Origin: Aquitalea palustris
Lineage (GTDB): Bacteria > Pseudomonadota > Gammaproteobacteria > Burkholderiales > Chromobacteriaceae
Length of the DNA: 64,000 bases
Assembly (NCBI RefSeq): GCF_003693445.1
Contig: NZ_RFAR01000026.1
Location: 43,920 to 107,919 of the forward strand
Direction: 5' to 3'
In this document: positions 62,201-64,000 of the stretch, piece by piece
How positions within the stretch are numbered: position 1 is the stretch's first letter
Layout of the letters: the number at the start of each line of letters is the position of its first letter
Program-made: the position numbers and the translations under genes
Notes under the pieces: model-generated
Databases searched by the model: none
Seen by the model: only the letters and a program-made list of their open reading frames with translations
Told to the model about the DNA's origin: nothing

Positions 62201-63184
62201 ATGAAACTAGCCACCTACCAAAATCACACCCGCGATGGCCAGCTGATGGTCGTCAGCCGCGATCTCACCCGCGCCGTCGCCGTACCGCATATCGCCGCCA
62301 GCCTGCAAGCCGCACTGGATGACTGGAGTCGCTGTGAACCGGCCTTGCAGGAGGTCTATGTCGCGCTGAACCAGGGGCCGGTTAACGGGGCTGTCGATTT
62401 CGACCAGTCCGCCTGCCATAGCCCCTTGCCACGTGCCTACCAGTGGGCCGATGGCAGTGCCTATCTCAATCATGTCGAGCTGGTGCGCAAGGCGCGCGGT
62501 GCCGAAGTGCCGGCCAGCTTTTACCACGACCCGCTGATGTATCAGGGCGGCTCGGACGCCTTCCTGCCACCCCATGCCGCCATTCCGCTGGCCGATGTCA
62601 GCTGGGGGCTGGATTTTGAAGGCGAAGTGGCAGTGATTACCGATGACGTGCAGCTGGGTAGCCAGGCTGACGATTGCGCCGGGCATATCCGCCTGCTGAT
62701 GCTGGTGAATGATGTCACCCTGCGCAATCTGATTCCGGCCGAGCTGGCCAAGGGCTTCGGCTTCTTCCAGAGCAAGCCTGCCACCGCCTTTTCCCCAGTG
62801 GCAGTTACCCCGGATGAGCTGGGTGCTGCCTGGCGCGATGGCAAGGTGCATCTGCCACTGCGCGTGGAATACAACGGGGCCTTGTACGGCGAACCCCAAT
62901 GCGGGGTGGAGATGCAGTTCAGTTTTGCGCAGCTGGTGGCGCATGTGGCGAAAACCCGCCAGCTGGCGGCCGGCTCCATTGTCGGCTCCGGTACCATTTC
63001 CAATCACGACCGCAGCACCGGCTCTTGCTGCCTCGCCGAGCAGCGCATGATTGAAATCATCGAGGGCGGCGCAGCGCGCACGCCTTTCATGCAGCCGGGT
63101 GATCATGTCCGTATCGAAATGCTGGATGCCAGCGGACAGTCGATTTTCGGTTGTATCGATCAGCGGGTGATGGGCAATGACTGA
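62201..63184 (+). CDS. fahA: Fumarylacetoacetate hydrolase family protein
   Basis: 327 residues. 'PLMYQGGSDAFLPP' and the metal site 'GLDFEGEVAVITDDV' (E and D ligands) are typical of fumarylacetoacetases of the two-domain bacterial form; 'GSGTISNHD' near 265 completes the active site. It splits fumarylacetoacetate to fumarate and acetoacetate, the last step. It overlaps maiA by 8 nt. Confidence 0.9.
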   Translation: MKLATYQNHTRDGQLMVVSRDLTRAVAVPHIAASLQAALDDWSRCEPALQEVYVALNQGPVNGAVDFDQSACHSPLPRAYQWADGSAYLNHVELVRKARGAEVPASFYHDPLMYQGGSDAFLPPHAAIPLADVSWGLDFEGEVAVITDDVQLGSQADDCAGHIRLLMLVNDVTLRNLIPAELAKGFGFFQSKPATAFSPVAVTPDELGAAWRDGKVHLPLRVEYNGALYGEPQCGVEMQFSFAQLVAHVAKTRQLAAGSIVGSGTISNHDRSTGSCCLAEQRMIEIIEGGAARTPFMQPGDHVRIEMLDASGQSIFGCIDQRVMGND

Positions 63185-63821
63185 GCGTGTGCTGTACGGC
63201 TACTACCGTTCCAGTGCGGCCTACAGGGTGCGTATTGCGCTGAATCTCAAAGGCCTGCAATACCGGCAGCAGCCGGTCAATCTGCTCAAGGGTGAGCAGC
63301 GCGATCCGGCCTATCTGGCACTCAACCCACAGGGGCTGGTGCCGGCGCTGCTGGATAATGGCCAGTTGCTGAGCCAGTCGCTGGCTATCTGTGAATATCT
63401 GGACGAAGCCTATCCGGATACCCCGGCCTTGCTGCCAAGCGATTGCATGGAACGCGCCCGCGTGCGTGCACTGGCACTCAGCATCTGTGCCGATATCCAC
63501 CCGCTGCACAATGCCCGTGTGCTTAAGTATCTGGAGACCGAGCTGGGCCAGGACGATGCGCAGAAAACCCAATGGATACGTCACTGGATTGCCACCGGCT
63601 TTACTGCGCTGGAGCTGCAGCTGGCCAGCCAGCCAGCCACTTATGCCTGTGGCGATACCCCTGGCTTGCTGGATGCCTGCCTGGTGCCGCAGGTATTTGC
63701 CGCGCGGCGTTTCGGCGTGGATCTGGCAGCTTTCCCGCATATCGTGCGGGTGGATGCGGCCTTGAGCGCGCTGCCAGCGGTACAGGCTGCACACCCGGCA
63801 CAGCAGCCGGATGCCGTTTAG
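63177..63821 (+). CDS. maiA: Maleylacetoacetate isomerase
   Basis: 214 residues, zeta-class glutathione S-transferase. 'YYRSSAAYRVRIALNLKG' holds the SSxxxRVRIAL motif with the catalytic serine; 'LNPQGLVPALLDNGQLLSQSLAI' binds glutathione. It isomerises maleylacetoacetate to fumarylacetoacetate. It starts inside the fahA stop region (8-nt overlap). No terminator hairpin is seen in the 140 bp before the tRNA gene. Confidence 0.94.
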   Translation: MTERVLYGYYRSSAAYRVRIALNLKGLQYRQQPVNLLKGEQRDPAYLALNPQGLVPALLDNGQLLSQSLAICEYLDEAYPDTPALLPSDCMERARVRALALSICADIHPLHNARVLKYLETELGQDDAQKTQWIRHWIATGFTALELQLASQPATYACGDTPGLLDACLVPQVFAARRFGVDLAAFPHIVRVDAALSALPAVQAAHPAQQPDAV

Positions 63822-63898
63822 TGCAGCAGCCAATGCCGCAACGCAAAGCGGCGTGACGGCTGAGTGCCAGGGCTTTAAAGCGGTATTTGAAAAAAATC

Positions 63899-63927
63899 TT
63901 GACGCGGCAAGCTGGCTCTGATTAAAT
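63899..63927 (+). promoter_or_regulatory. Promoter of tRNA-Phe
   Basis: TTGACG (63899-63904), 17-bp spacer, TTAAAT (63922-63927), 35 bp before the mature tRNA start. Confidence 0.65.
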
Positions 63928-63962
63928 GCGTGGCTCTGATGACGCGAAAGCGTAGCAGTGAT

Positions 63963-64000
63963 GGCCAGTTAGCTCAGTTGGTAGAGCAGCGGATTGAAAA
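63963..64000 (+). tRNA. tRNA-Phe (GAA), 3' part outside the window
   Basis: Acceptor strand GGCCAGT, then TA, D-stem GCTC with loop AGTTGGTAGA and GAGC, then the anticodon arm GCGGA-TTGAAAA with anticodon GAA. The 3' half lies beyond the window. The order of parts and the GAA anticodon in the 7-nt loop make phenylalanine clear. Confidence 0.9.

Overview
The window looks like chromosomal DNA of a Betaproteobacterium close to Neisseriales/Chromobacteriaceae. This rests on the gene set: gltBD, petABC next to sspAB, a SAH riboswitch in front of ahcY, groESL with both a sigma-32-type promoter and CIRCE, and a homogentisate operon. The housekeeping DNA is GC-rich. Genus and species cannot be fixed from the sequence alone. 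Both ends cut genes: an MFS transporter on the left and a tRNA-Phe on the right.

Left part (1-15.5 kb). An MFS carrier and a SphA/phenol-MetA-type outer-membrane protein face a convergent GMC oxidoreductase. A PAS-GGDEF diguanylate cyclase follows. Next is a large PLP basic-amino-acid decarboxylase with an unusually long leader that folds well and holds a possible 13-codon leader peptide. Then come a cardiolipin-synthase-like PLD protein and the glutamate synthase operon gltBD.

Central surface-polysaccharide region (15.7-44.2 kb). Two long transcription units converge at 29.2 kb. The rightward unit has an O-antigen ligase/polymerase, three large unassigned membrane proteins with GT-C-like features, and a compact HAD-UbiA, DprE1-like, DprE2-like module. 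That module is the logic of polyprenyl-phosphoryl-D-arabinose synthesis. The unit ends with an SDR, a flavin amine-oxidase-like protein, a GtrA protein and a flippase-like protein. The leftward unit starts with rmlBDAC (dTDP-L-rhamnose), continues with ddhABC-prt-tyv (CDP-tyvelose) in the order of Salmonella group D rfb but without ddhD, and ends with a Wzx flippase and four GT2 glycosyltransferases. A WecA-like initiating transferase closes the region. The likely product is a rhamnose- and tyvelose-containing O antigen, possibly decorated with a furanose from a lipid-linked donor.

Right part (44.2-64 kb). groESL, a Nif3-like protein, the cytochrome bc1 operon, sspAB, a 7TM-PAS-GGDEF cyclase, SAH-riboswitch-controlled ahcY, metF, a periplasmic-binding-protein/GGDEF pair, an Lrp/AsnC regulator, and the tyrosine/homogentisate operon hppD-hmgA-fahA-maiA.

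Most interesting: (1) the leader of the decarboxylase, where a small ORF sits inside a helix that would hide its own ribosome-binding site; (2) a roughly 97-bp intergenic repeat present twice, each time beside a diguanylate cyclase gene; (3) tyvelose and D-arabinose-type pathways side by side in one surface locus. No CRISPR array, insertion sequence or prophage was seen.
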